Assembly: GCF_932274485.2 (NCBI RefSeq)
Contig: NC_065885.2
Span: 39,755,062 to 39,819,061 of the forward strand
Length of the DNA: 64,000 nt
DNA from: Patella vulgata
Taxonomy: Eukaryota; Mollusca; Gastropoda; Patellidae
Direction: 5' to 3'
Part shown: piece by piece, positions 24,401 to 36,400 of the stretch
Layout of the letters: each line of letters starts with the position of its first letter
How positions within the stretch are numbered: position 1 is the first letter of the stretch
Notes under the pieces: model-generated
Told to the model about the DNA's origin: nothing
The model's input: the letters and a program-made list of their open reading frames with translations, nothing else
Databases searched by the model: none
Program-made: the position numbers and the translations under genes

Positions 24401-27400
24401 AAGTTTCTTAATGTAGTTATTAGACTGAAGGTCATTAATCATGATATTGAAAAGTGTTGGGCTTATAACAGAACCCTGGGGTGTGCCATTTTCCAGTTCA
24501 TATTTATTGCTTATTGAGAGGCCTACATTAACTTGTATTTGCCTATCGTTTAGAAAATCCTCGATCCTGTGGAACATTCGTCCTGTTATCCCTAGTCCAT
24601 GTACTTTTTTAAGTAGGCCATCCACCCAGACTAAGTCAAATGCCTTGGTCAGGTCGACGAATACTGCACACAGATAATTATTTTTTTTAGACAGTGAAGT
24701 CATGATGTCATGCTGTAACCTTACAATATGATCAATAGTGGAGCGATGCTGTCTATATCCACTTTGATTTTGACTTATTAATCCATTACTTTCACAATGA
24801 TATCTTAGCCTATTATTTACCATAGTCTCGAGTGTTTTGCATAACGTAGAGGTCAAACTTATCGGCCTGTAAGAACTGGTATCATTTTGATCTTTTAATG
24901 GTTTAATCAACGGGGTTATCGTTGCTGTTTTCCAGCTTGTATGAACTATTTCTTCTGACCATGATTTATTGAATAATTCTAGAAGTAAATTACGTAGTGA
25001 CCCTGAGAGTTTTCTTAACATGCTATATTTTATTTGATCTTCGCCAGTCGCCGAGTCAATTTTGCCACCTAAATCTTTATGCATTTCCTCTAGGGTAAAG
25101 GGTAAGTTAATGGCTTTATGTTCGTCTGCTAGGTTACGCGATGGTTTATTCCAATGAAATTCCGACTTTCGTTTTAAGAATTTTTCACTGTGATTTTTAT
25201 CGCTACTGCCATCAGCAAACGTTTTCGCTAACAGCTCTGTCTTTTCGCTGTTTGTCATGGCTGATTGGGATTCATAATTGAGAGTGGGAATATTTCTAGA
25301 GAAACATTTGCCGCTTATTGCGTGTATTTTTTTCCAGACATTTGAAATTTTAGTTTTATCATTAGTACTATCACAGAATGCCATCCAATGCTTTTCTTTA
25401 GCCTCTGAAATGACCTGCCTGGCGTTTGCATCACACTGCTTATACAAAGATTTATTCTCCGCGGACCATACACGAAATAGTTTTTCAAGTGTTTTTTTCC
25501 TTGCATTTACGGCTGTTTGACATTCCGGGGACCACCAAGGTTTTGGGGCGCCTTTGGTTTTCCCGCCTGTTGTTCTGGGGATCGAGTTTTCTGCTACACT
25601 GAAGATCGCACGCGATATATTCTCGGTAAATATATTTATATCATCGTGTCTTACTGCGCTTGGGTCGATTTGTTCACAATAGTGTTGAAAAAGAGCCCAG
25701 TCTGCTTCTTCAAGTTTCCATCTTTGTTTGCACGTGACTGCTTCTTTATTTACGTTTGAGTTTATTTCAGTTAAGACTATTAGATGATCACTGCCCAGCG
25801 TATTATTTAAGACTTGCCATTTACAGTTAGCTATACTGGGAGATGTTAGGGTAAGATCAAGGTGGGTTGCGCCCAGTTTGTTGCCAAAACCGATATATGT
25901 TGGGTCACCGTTATTTAACAGAACTAAATTGGAATTTTCAATAAAATTATTCAGTTTATCTCCAGCATTATTATTAAGAGGGGAACCCCAGGTGGAGTGG
26001 TGACTGTTAAAATCTCCACATATAATAATATCTTTAGTTTTTATTTGATCATATATTTTTTGATACTCTTCTTCCTCAATGATTTTACATGGATTATAAA
26101 TGTTAACTAGGGCCATATTTTGTTTGTCGGTTGTAGCTAATTCTAATCCGATTACCTCAACTTCACCAGAGTCTATTCTGATAAACTTATATGAGAGTTG
26201 TTCACTAACGAACATTGCAACACCCCCAGAACCCTTTGTCACGTTTGAGCGATCTTTCCGCAAGAATGTAAACCCAGTTAGTTTTGGGTCCTTCTGCTTT
26301 GGACCTAATTTTGTTTCCTGTATGCATATTATATCAATTTTGGATTTGCTAACAAGGTGGTTCAATTCTGTCATACGTGGTCTGAGACCATTAGTATTTA
26401 ATTGCATTATGGTTAACTTATTGAATATACCGATGTAAGTTATTGGATTATTTTGATTGGAGGAATTTATTTCTTATTAATGAGCCAGTTAGAAAAACCG
26501 TTAGTATTTTTCTTGTTTAATTTGTCAGTAACTTTAGAATTCTTCTTGTTTTTATGCCCATGTCCTTTGTTCGATGCAGCCTCGACATGAACAAGGGCAG
26601 ACGCTGTACGTTTCGCTAATTTCCTTTTCAAGGGTGATTTACCCTCCCTTTGATCGATTGGATTAGCGGTTGAGCTATTATCAGACGTTTTCTTCTTTTT
26701 AGCCACATGTGAGAAGTTATCGTCTGACGATTAGTTGGGATGTCTTCGTCACAAACCTCAATATCCGATTCAGCGTTGTGAGTACTGTTTATCGCTTGAT
26801 TGGGTATTGAGTTAATTTCGAGATTGTTGTCAATAATAAACTTTTTAGCACTTTGCTTTATGATGTTAATTACCGAGTCCTTGTCCGTTGAGTTGTTTAT
26901 ACAAGTGATTACCCCCAGTGTTGTTTCTAATAAAAATTCGTAAAAAGAGTTTTTTTCTTTGAATGTTGGGGTGTAATACCCATTTGATTCTTTTTGTTTT
27001 TCCTTAACTAAGTTTGATTTTTCAGTTATTATATTTTGCCTTCCAACGTTCGCTTCTCCCGTGTCCCTGGAGGATATTAAAATTAATTTTGCTTCTCTGA
27101 AAGAAATGTTCTTGGTATATTGAATTCTGAGAATTTCTTTTATTTCAATGAATTTAGTGCAACTTTTGTCAGTTGACTTGTGACTCCCGCCACAGTTGAC
27201 ACATTTTAATATTTCAGATGAGCAGGTATTACTGCTGTGCGAGTCTGAACATTTCTCGCATGCTGTTTTAGCCTTGCAATGGGACTCGTTATGTCCAAAC
27301 TTCTGACAGTTTAGACATATTTTGACACGGGGAATATACGGGTATACTGTTCTTATCTGATAGCCTAATTTTATTTTTTCTGGGACCTGTCCCTTTTTAA

Positions 27401-30400
27401 ACGTGACTTGTATGGTTCCCGATTTTTTGCCATCTGGGATTCTGTACCTATATACAGCATGAATAATGCCTGGGACAGCATGAATAATGCCATGCTCCTG
27501 GGTGAGAGATAGGGGTGGGGCAATTACCACTTTTACACCGTTTAATTTTTCAATTTTGCACGCCATTTCTGCATCGCTGGCATTTTCAAACGCCAGTCGC
27601 ACTTTCCCATTTTTCAATATTTTAATTTCGAGAGTGTCTTTTATTCCCCATTTGGTTTTTATTTCGTCGCCAATGGTTTTGGTTTTTATAGCTAAAGATT
27701 TTGTGTGATCCTTAGACTTAACTATGACCACTTCGCTATATTCTATTTTATTATTACTACTACTCCTGTTTATCGCTTTAAATTTCAATGAATTTAGTGC
27801 AACTTTTGTCAGTTGACTTGTGACTCCCGCCACAGTTGACACATTTTAATATTTCAGATGAGCAGGTATTACTGCTGTGCGAGTCTGAACATTTCTCGCA
27901 TGCTGTTTTAGCCTTGCAATGGGACTCGTTATGTCCAAACTTCTGACAGTTTAGACATATTTTGACACGGGGAATATACGGGTATACTGTTCTTATCTGA
28001 TAGCCTAATTTTATTTTTTCTGGGACCTGTCCCTTTTTAAACGTGACTTGTATGGTTCCCGATTTTTTGCCATCTGGGATTCTGTACCTATATACAGCAT
28101 GAATAATGCCTGGGACAGCATGAATAATGCCATGCTCCTGGGTGAGAGATAGGGGTGGGGCAATTACCACTTTTACACCGTTTAATTTTTCAATTTTGCA
28201 CGCCATTTCTGCATCGCTGGCATTTTCAAACGCCAGTCGCACTTTCCCATTTTTCAATATTTTAATTTCGAGAGTGTCTTTTATTCCCCATTTGGTTTTT
28301 ATTTCGTCGCCAATGGTTTTGGTTTTTATAGCTAAAGATTTTGTGTGATCCTTAGACTTAACTATGACCACTTCGCTATATTCTATTTTATTATTACTAC
28401 TACTCCTGTTTATCGCTTTAAAGGAGCTGGGTAATGGTGTGTTTAACAGACATTCAACATAGCTTGTAGTCGCCATATTGGGTTTTTTATGTAAACAAAG
28501 AATTACTTCAGATAATAATTTGAGATTTTGAATGAAAGTTGGATGTCGATTTACTGCAACAAATAAAGCCGCCCACTTTATTTATTTTAGTAAATCTTAA
28601 TATATAGTAAATTTCTACTTAGCTTGTAATGTTTGATTATCTTTGGTTGCTACGCCTGGATCAACAGAGAGCTGTGACAGTACAATACGTCCGTTCAGTT
28701 CGGCTTTGAACTAGTAATTTAGCTTCGTTCGTTCGTTTCTGGAGTTTTACGTCCACTTCCACCTAAGGTGATATCGTAGACAAGTGTAATTTAGCGATTC
28801 ATAATGATTCTTCAATCGCGGCAATTTTTATATAATGTCGCGGTATTTGACATGAGTAACTAAAATCAAATACCAAGCGCACTCTTACAAGAGATTATAA
28901 ATTGTAAAATAATCAACAAAGAATTTATAACATTATCAAAGTAATCAACACAGACCGGCGCTTGCGAGTTTTAATCTCACCGATAATTGATTGGTGATTG
29001 CTTGTTAATCTTTTCTGGCTTCACACCCATTGAGTTTTAATCTCACCGATAATTGGATGCTTCACACCCACCGTTTGAAGTACGGATTATACGGTGTCGA
29101 TTCAATGGAAATTATGTGACGGGACGGCTGATTGATGTCGTAATCCGGAACATACAGAATCCGGATTTACCAGCGATTTTTTGGCTGAAGTATACTATTC
29201 AAAAAAAGTAGGGGATATTTGATTTTGGGGGCATAATACTAAAATATGCAAATGACTACGAAAAAAGTCACTATAGAACCTAACAGAAGAAACATTTCCA
29301 GTTACATGTGACGCCCAAACGCACCAATAGCTACCGCATGGAATGCAGGTGATGCTTGGGATCATTATGGGGGTCCAACCCAAGATTTGCACGACTCTGA
29401 CTTTGAATGTTACAGTCATTGTGGCATTGAATTCCAGGGTGGAAACATCAGTTTAATTGTTTTAGTGACCAGAAAACAAATTTTGATATGCGTCGGCTTA
29501 CCCAAAATGAAAGGTTACGTGCCCTTGGCATGCTACAGATCGGCACAACACAGGCGGTTGTGGCGCGGACGATGAATGTTTCTCAGTCTGTCATAAGCAG
29601 GCTATGGTCCAGATACCGTGATACACAATCTGTACAGGACAGACCACGCCAAGGGCGACAACTCAAGCCCAGGATCGATTTATCCGTACCTTGGCCTTGA
29701 GAAATCGTGTCATCACAGCAAATCAGATCAGCGCTCGTCTTCAAACAGACACTGGTGTGAGAGTGAGTGGCCAGACGATTCGGAATCGACTGCATAGGGG
29801 TCATCTTCGCGCCCGACGTCCTCGCGTGATCCCTTGTTTGAGAGATCATCACATTCAGGCAAGACGTCGTTGGTGTAGGGATCGTCAACACTGGGATAAT
29901 CGACGCTGGAGCAATGTGATGTTTTCAGATGAGTCAAGGTTCACTTGATTTTTTGGACAGACGTAGGAGGGTGTGGCGTCGTCGAAACGAGCGCTTCCAA
30001 GACGTTAACGTCATCAGACATGATCGATTTGGGGGTGGTTCTGTTATGGTGTGGGGAGGCATCACTGTTGCTGGAAGAACGGCTTTACATGTTGTTGCAG
30101 GGCGTGTTACAGGCCAGTACTACCGGGACAACATCTTGGCAGTCCATGTTGTGCCGTTCGCACGACGTCATGGCCGCCGTTTCATCTTCCAGGATGACAA
30201 CGCAAGATGTCACAGGGCCAGGATCGTTACAGGTTACCTCCAACAACAGAACATCACCACATTACCTTGGCCAGCACTGAGTCCCGACCTCTCCCCCATC
30301 GAGCATGTCTGGGACATGCTTGGACAGAGGTTACGTCAACGTCAACAACGTCCTGCCAATGTCCAAGAACTTGCTGCTGCGTTGCAACAGGAATGGGACA

Positions 30401-33400
30401 ATCTGGACCAAAATGACCGTAGACGTCTCATTAGGAGTATGCCACGTCGGATCAATGCTTGTTTGGCAAACAGAGGAGGATTTACCCGTTACTGACTTGG
30501 TTGTGATGCTGTGGTAACTTTGCTGTTTGACCCCGGGTATCATTTTACCCTTATAATGGTCAGTCTGTGCCTTACTTAGTCTAACGATCATTTGGAATAA
30601 ATCGATGAATGTGAACTTCATTTCATTTTGTCATTTGTTTCTTCGTCAGTTTCATTAGGTGACTTTAATAACACTTAAAAATCAAATATCCCCTACTTTT
30701 TTTTAATAGTATAATAAGGAAATAAATCGGGACATGAAAATCATGTCGGATGTCACAGCAATCCGGAGTGATCAGACATCGGATGTGACAGAGTCCTATT
30801 TAATTTCAATAATTTATGTTCATTACGTCTAGAGTTAATGCCTTGTTTTACTTTGGGAACGCTATTACGCCAAATGTTATCATCCGATCTTTGTGAAATT
30901 TATATGCATTATTTAAATTAGTGAAACAAAGAAGCCTATTGAATTTCAGCAATTTCCGTCAATTAGGTCTAGAGTTATGGCCCTTGTTTCACTTTATTGA
31001 ACCTTGTGAACGCTCTAACGCCAACAGTTATCATCCGATCTGTATGAAATTTATATGTGTCATTTATGTTAGTAAAAAGAACAACCCTGTTGAATTTTAT
31101 TACGTCTAGAATTATGGCTCGTTTCACTTTATTGAACGCCGAAAGTTATCATCCGATCTTTGTGAAATTTATATGCATTATTTGAATTAGTGAAACCACG
31201 AAGCCTATTGAATTTCAACAATTTACAATAATCACATCTAGACTTATGGCCCTTGTTTCATTTTGTTTAACCTTGTTAATGCTCGATTGATGAACGTTAT
31301 CATCCGATATGTATGAAATGTATATGTATCATTTAAATTGTGAAACAGAGGTCTATTGAATTTCAGCAATTTTCGTCAATAATTTCTAGAATTATGGCCC
31401 TTGTTTTACTTTGTGAACCTTGTGAACGTTGGAATGACAAACGTGATCATCCGATCTGTATGAAATTTATATGCATTATTTGAATTAGTAAAACGAAAAA
31501 GCCTGTCAAATTTCAACAATTTCTGTAGACTACTTCCAGAGTTGAAGCCCTTGTGTCACTGTGTAGAACCTCGTGAACCCTCAAACGACAAAATTTATAA
31601 TCAGATCTGTATGGAACTGTATTGTAAAGGCCCCCAATTACCTACAAAGGATTAAATATGCGACAACACTTGTCGACCGCTTAGACGATTTAGCTGCGAT
31701 GACGTATGTTTCGATGCCTGGCAACCTATCTTTTATCTTGCTTTTATAGATTTTTATACCCAGATGCCGAAACTAACCAGACCAAGTCCCAGTCTGGATG
31801 TTCACATAAAGGCCGACAAGCCATAAAGGATGACTTAGATAAACATATAGAAGAAGCCATGGATGCTTTCGAGGAATCTGAACATGCAAATAATGATGGT
31901 CATGAACACAAAGATGATTGGAAAGATACCAGAGATTGTCTTAATAATCTTACCGCACACGACCATCGTATAGAATCTCGCCACTTAGAACCTATTTGTC
32001 GGTAAGTTCCTTAATTTATACCGATATACATTGTTTGGTGAATTTGGTGCCGCGTCAACGTTCATTATACACAGGACACAATCTCGTCAACAATCAAGTG
32101 CCCTAACCCTATTTACATCTCGTGATTTATGACGAAATCTGCAATTGGTCTTGGCTTTTAGCCTTTACAATTATCACATATATCAAAATATGTAATATTC
32201 TTATATAATAGTATGACCTATTCTATGTCAGGAGATGGATATTACACTTTGATTTTACACCAGTTTGGGCCACGAATTTTTTTTTCCTTTCATGACGTCA
32301 GCACTGTGACCTAAACACTGTATAACGACCTTTTGATTGACATTGCTTTTATATGTGGGTGTGTTTCCTCTTCAGAATTGTAAATAACAATAATTCTAGA
32401 CCAATATGTAGTCATAAAGTAACTCACCATTTAGAAGATTTTGTGAATCACCAATTAGATCATCTAAGATGTACCTGTGAATCTTTGAAAAAACGTAAGT
32501 AATTCAGTATACAGTACTTCAGAATCACTTGATCTTAGTTCGGATTAAATATGTTAGTTCGGAAAATATTAAATTGTGAAAATTACTGTTCAATAATTCC
32601 ATCATGGTTAAACTAGGAATGTCAGGCCCATTATACAACAGAGGTTGTTCCTCCATCAAAAGCGGAAGCACCGAAACGGAGCATGAGAATAATGTTGACA
32701 CCGTTAGACATATGCCAGATTTTTTTACCGAATTTGAGCAAAGCGGGGATTTTAAATCGGATAATTAGGACGACAAATTTGAAACTATTGTCAATATCTT
32801 TTGGTTGTGTTCATGGTTGTCTGTATACGGTTTTTGAGTTTGAATTCAGTTCGGAACAAAAATAGGTTTCCCGAAAGTGTCACAAATGTGCCCCACGAAT
32901 GACACAGTCACTACCTTATACCAGGAATATTTGTTCATATAAATTCAGCTAAATGAGAGTATCCATTCTTTTTATTTTGGTCCCCCGCCTTTCGAAGCAA
33001 GCAGGGGACTATTAAAATGGGTCTGTCTGTCTACCTTTCACACTTTTTGGGACCAAAATTAGACTTTGGAACACGACTTTGGACTTTGGAACACGATAAC
33101 TTTGCTTCTAAATGGGTAAGAATGATGAAACTCGTAGTATAGATCGTTATATCAATATCAATAGTGAGAATTTTCTGCTTAGGCTAAGGAGCGATAAGCA
33201 ATTTGATTGATCAAGACTTTGGAACATAACATCTCTGCTTTTAATTGAGGTGGAATGTTTAAACTTGTTGTAGGTGTTCATTAGGTGAATGTCTTGACTG
33301 ACTTCAATGATTAACATTTTCCGCTAAAGCCAAGCAGAGCTAAGCAATTCCATTGATCGATGGTTTTGGACAAGAAAACTTTAATTTTAACTGATGGAGA

Positions 33401-36400
33401 GTGAATAAAGTTGGTTTCACTACCAGGTACTTCAAAACATTGACCGAGTTCGATCGTGAACATTTTATGCTTAGACCAAGTTTCGATAATCAGTTTGATT
33501 GCTCGATACTTTTCAAAAAGATCAATCTGATTAAAACACAGATCCTATTTCGTTTCGTTTTTATAGTTCAAAATTTCGTATGAGGAATTAGCCAATGAAA
33601 CGGTCTGTTACGGAGAGCTTTAGGAGTGTTTTGTACGGAACTGTGGGTAATCCACACTAGGGTCAAACGCCGCTCGTATGACCTCTGACGCGACCTATTG
33701 CTACAACCGGTCAGATCTTCATGTAGGGTAGTCCATCGAAAGTATGAAAAAAAGAAACGAAATATAGATCTGTATTTTAATCAGATTGCAAGAAGATAGA
33801 TGTGTAATTAATTAATACGTGTATGTGTCATCTATTTATTTTGAGATTGCGGGGGGGGGGGGGACATCAGCCTCACTGTTGGCTTGTTATTTATTCGGTC
33901 TTTTAAACATACGCTGTGTACATTTTAAAATGTTTGTCTTCATTTCGTTTGACCGCGCTGTTAAGCAACTGATAGATTATATGTCTTGAGCAACAGTGGT
34001 TCTAAGCCTTCACAGTTAAAGAGGTGAAGTCAGATGTTCATTTAAAGAGAGAATTGAAGGAAATATTTTTTAATTATAACTTGACATAGATCCGTTCAAA
34101 ATAAAGAAGTGAAATGTTTTTATTTTATTTCCTTTCTCAGTTGTTCCAAAGTTTCCCAAAAAGTATCGTTTAGCTGTTGGTGCCAGTGCTTTAGTATTTC
34201 TTATACTGGTTATAATTCTGATAGTATGTTTATGTAAAAGACGACGCAGAAGACAGAAACGTAAATCAACCCGGTAAGTCTTTTATTTCTTAAAATATAG
34301 GCTAGGCATCAGGGCCGCGCTGTACCAATCAGAGATATCGACGGTGTTGTTAACGTGCAACCGTCTCAATATACAAAATTCTTTAATTATATCGACGATC
34401 ATACCCCGTTAGTTATGTTGTATTAGATGGGTTGGCTTGGCTATGTAATACTCTATCGAGGTGGCGTCCTGGATGCCGCCCAACACTGATGTATTTAGAG
34501 CAATGCCAGAAAAAGTACGCTGTGGACGGCCGTATTATTTTTTATGCGCCCACATTTTCATGTGGACGTATTATGCCGTCGCTCCTGGGCGTCCGTCCGT
34601 CCACCCACATTTTTTTTGTGGACACTACAGGCCACAATTTTTATCCGATTTTGACGAAACTTAACATATAGGTCTATCTCCCAAAGATCTCGGCTCCTTT
34701 CGATACTGGCATGTATCAGACCATATCCTCATGGATTATGGCCACTGATTGTACGAAAAATCACGTTTTTAGTTTGTGGACACGCTAAAGGTCACAATGT
34801 TTTACCCGATTTTGATGAAACTTGAAATGCATGTTTATAACCCAAAGATTCGCTCATATCGGATCGTAACTTCCAGAATTATGGCCCCTGATTGTACGAA
34901 AAATTGCGTTTTTAGCTTGTGGTCCATCTAGAGGTCACAATTATTATCCGATTTAAAATTTTTTTTTTAAATATATCACCGTTACACCGTAACTGCCGGA
35001 CAAAATAGCCGCCCCTCGTACGCAAATAGTGTAAACATTTGGTATATCAAGGTTGTGGACCCTCTAGAGGTCACAATTTTGTTCCATTTTGATGAAATTG
35101 AAATACATGTTTATAAACTAAAGATCTTAGTTCCTTTCGATATTCTTGCATATCGGATCGTAACTTCTTGAATTATGGCCCTTGATTGTACAAAAAAAAT
35201 CACGTTTTTAGATTGTGGTCACTTTCCAGGTCACAATTTTTATCCGATTTAAAAAAAAACCGGGTGAATATATTACCGTTGCACACTAAGATCTTAGTTC
35301 CCTTTGATAACCACGCATATCCGAACGTAACTTCCTGGATTATGGCCCCTGATTGTTCGAAAGATCGCATTTTTAGCTTGCGGATTCTCTAGATGTCACA
35401 AATTTTTTTCCGATTTTAAAAACCGTTTAAATACATGTATATCAACATTCCACCATAATGAAGGTTAAACCCGAAATTCGGGAAAAATGAAATGAAACTA
35501 CCCAACAAAACGGCCGCTCTTTGTACGCAAATTGTGTAAAAGTACGTAATACGAAGGTTGGGGACCCTCTAGAGGTCACAATTTTATCCGATTGATGAAA
35601 CTTAAAACATATCTTTATATCTCAAAGATCTCAGTCCCTTTTGATATTTACACATTTCAGACCATAACTTTCTGGATTATTGCCCCTGATTTTACAAAAA
35701 AAATCGCGTTTATTTTTAGCTTGTTCCCTATCCATCTCTTGCAAAATGCGGGCGTATCCTGCCTGGCAGCCGCTGGTTTGTGATGAAATTGTTCTTAATG
35801 GTATTACTGAATGTCTGTTAATAATACTCTTCAAAAAAGTAGGGGATATTCGGAAATGCACTGTTGTTTTTATTAGAGGTAACCAGTGTATGTTAATAAC
35901 AGGCCAATTGCCTACACATGAACAGAAACAGCTCATATGGGCGGCTTTTCTGACGGCCCCATTTCACGCACAAAGAGATAAACTGTCAAAAGTGTAAATG
36001 GACGTTTTTGATTTTTGTCTTAATAATGAGTAATTGCTCCACCAATCCTCAGACATTCAGCAATTCGTCGTGGCATGCTTCTAATCAACCGTCCAATCAC
36101 GATTTGGGGCAACCTGACCTACTCCTCTTGCAGTGCCACAGCCAATTCTTGCAGTGTTGTCGGTTAACGTTGACGAACACGTCTCCCTATCATGTCCCAG
36201 ACATGCTCTATCGGGGAAAGGTCAGGACTCAGGTTGGCCAAGGCATATGGACAATATGGTGACGCTGGAGGTAGTCATTCACGACACGAGTGCGGCGGGC
36301 ACGGGCATTATCATCTTGAAAGCTGAAACGTCGACCTGCACGTTGAGCAAAGTGCAGAACTGTCGGTGCCAGGATGTGGTCACGGTAGTAAAGACCAGTG

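Larger units (their letters stand above)
21935..28700 (-). mobile_element. I/Nimb-like LINE, near full length, inactive
   Basis: Read on the minus strand from about 28700: 5' UTR, ORF1 with three zinc knuckles, ORF2 with endonuclease, reverse transcriptase, RNase H and a C-terminal Cys/His motif, a 3' UTR and a (CAA/AAC)n tail at 21939-21957. The RNase H domain and three-knuckle ORF1 favour the I group (Nimb-type is my inference). It sits inside the Tigger-like element and carries a 640-bp tandem duplication in ORF1. The exact 5' end is not defined. Confidence 0.85.
19294..30794. mobile_element. Tigger/pogo-like DNA transposon, non-autonomous, heavily nested
   Basis: The left end is CAGTGGACTCTGTCACATCC after TA. 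The right end is the inverted complement of GGACTCTGTCACATCCGATG, lacking the outermost CAGT. Subterminal 'atccgacat' and 'tcggat' repeats are typical of Tigger ends. Inside are two copies of a short transposase N-terminal fragment, an inverted-repeat segment (about 19620-21200), a full-size LINE and a Tc1 element. Age order: Tigger first, then the LINE and Tc1. Confidence 0.75.
18928..31737 (+). mobile_element. TATACGCCCAC repeat, subfamily 2, split by a Tigger-like element
   Basis: The left part runs from 18928 ('ttttatacgcccacaattt') to 19293 and the right part from about 30791 to 31737 ('cctggcaacctatctt'). The interval between them is the Tigger-like composite. About 270 bp at the inner edge of the left part (19024-19293) is repeated at the start of the right part with shared private variants such as 'gggaacgctattacgccaaa'. 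The right end lies only 12 bases before the exon at 31750. Confidence 0.75.

Noticed and set aside
24441-24677. Plus-strand open frames over the LINE ORF2
   Set aside because: They are antisense shadows of the 765-codon ORF2, without conserved motifs. The same applies to 25278-25759 and 26100-26438.
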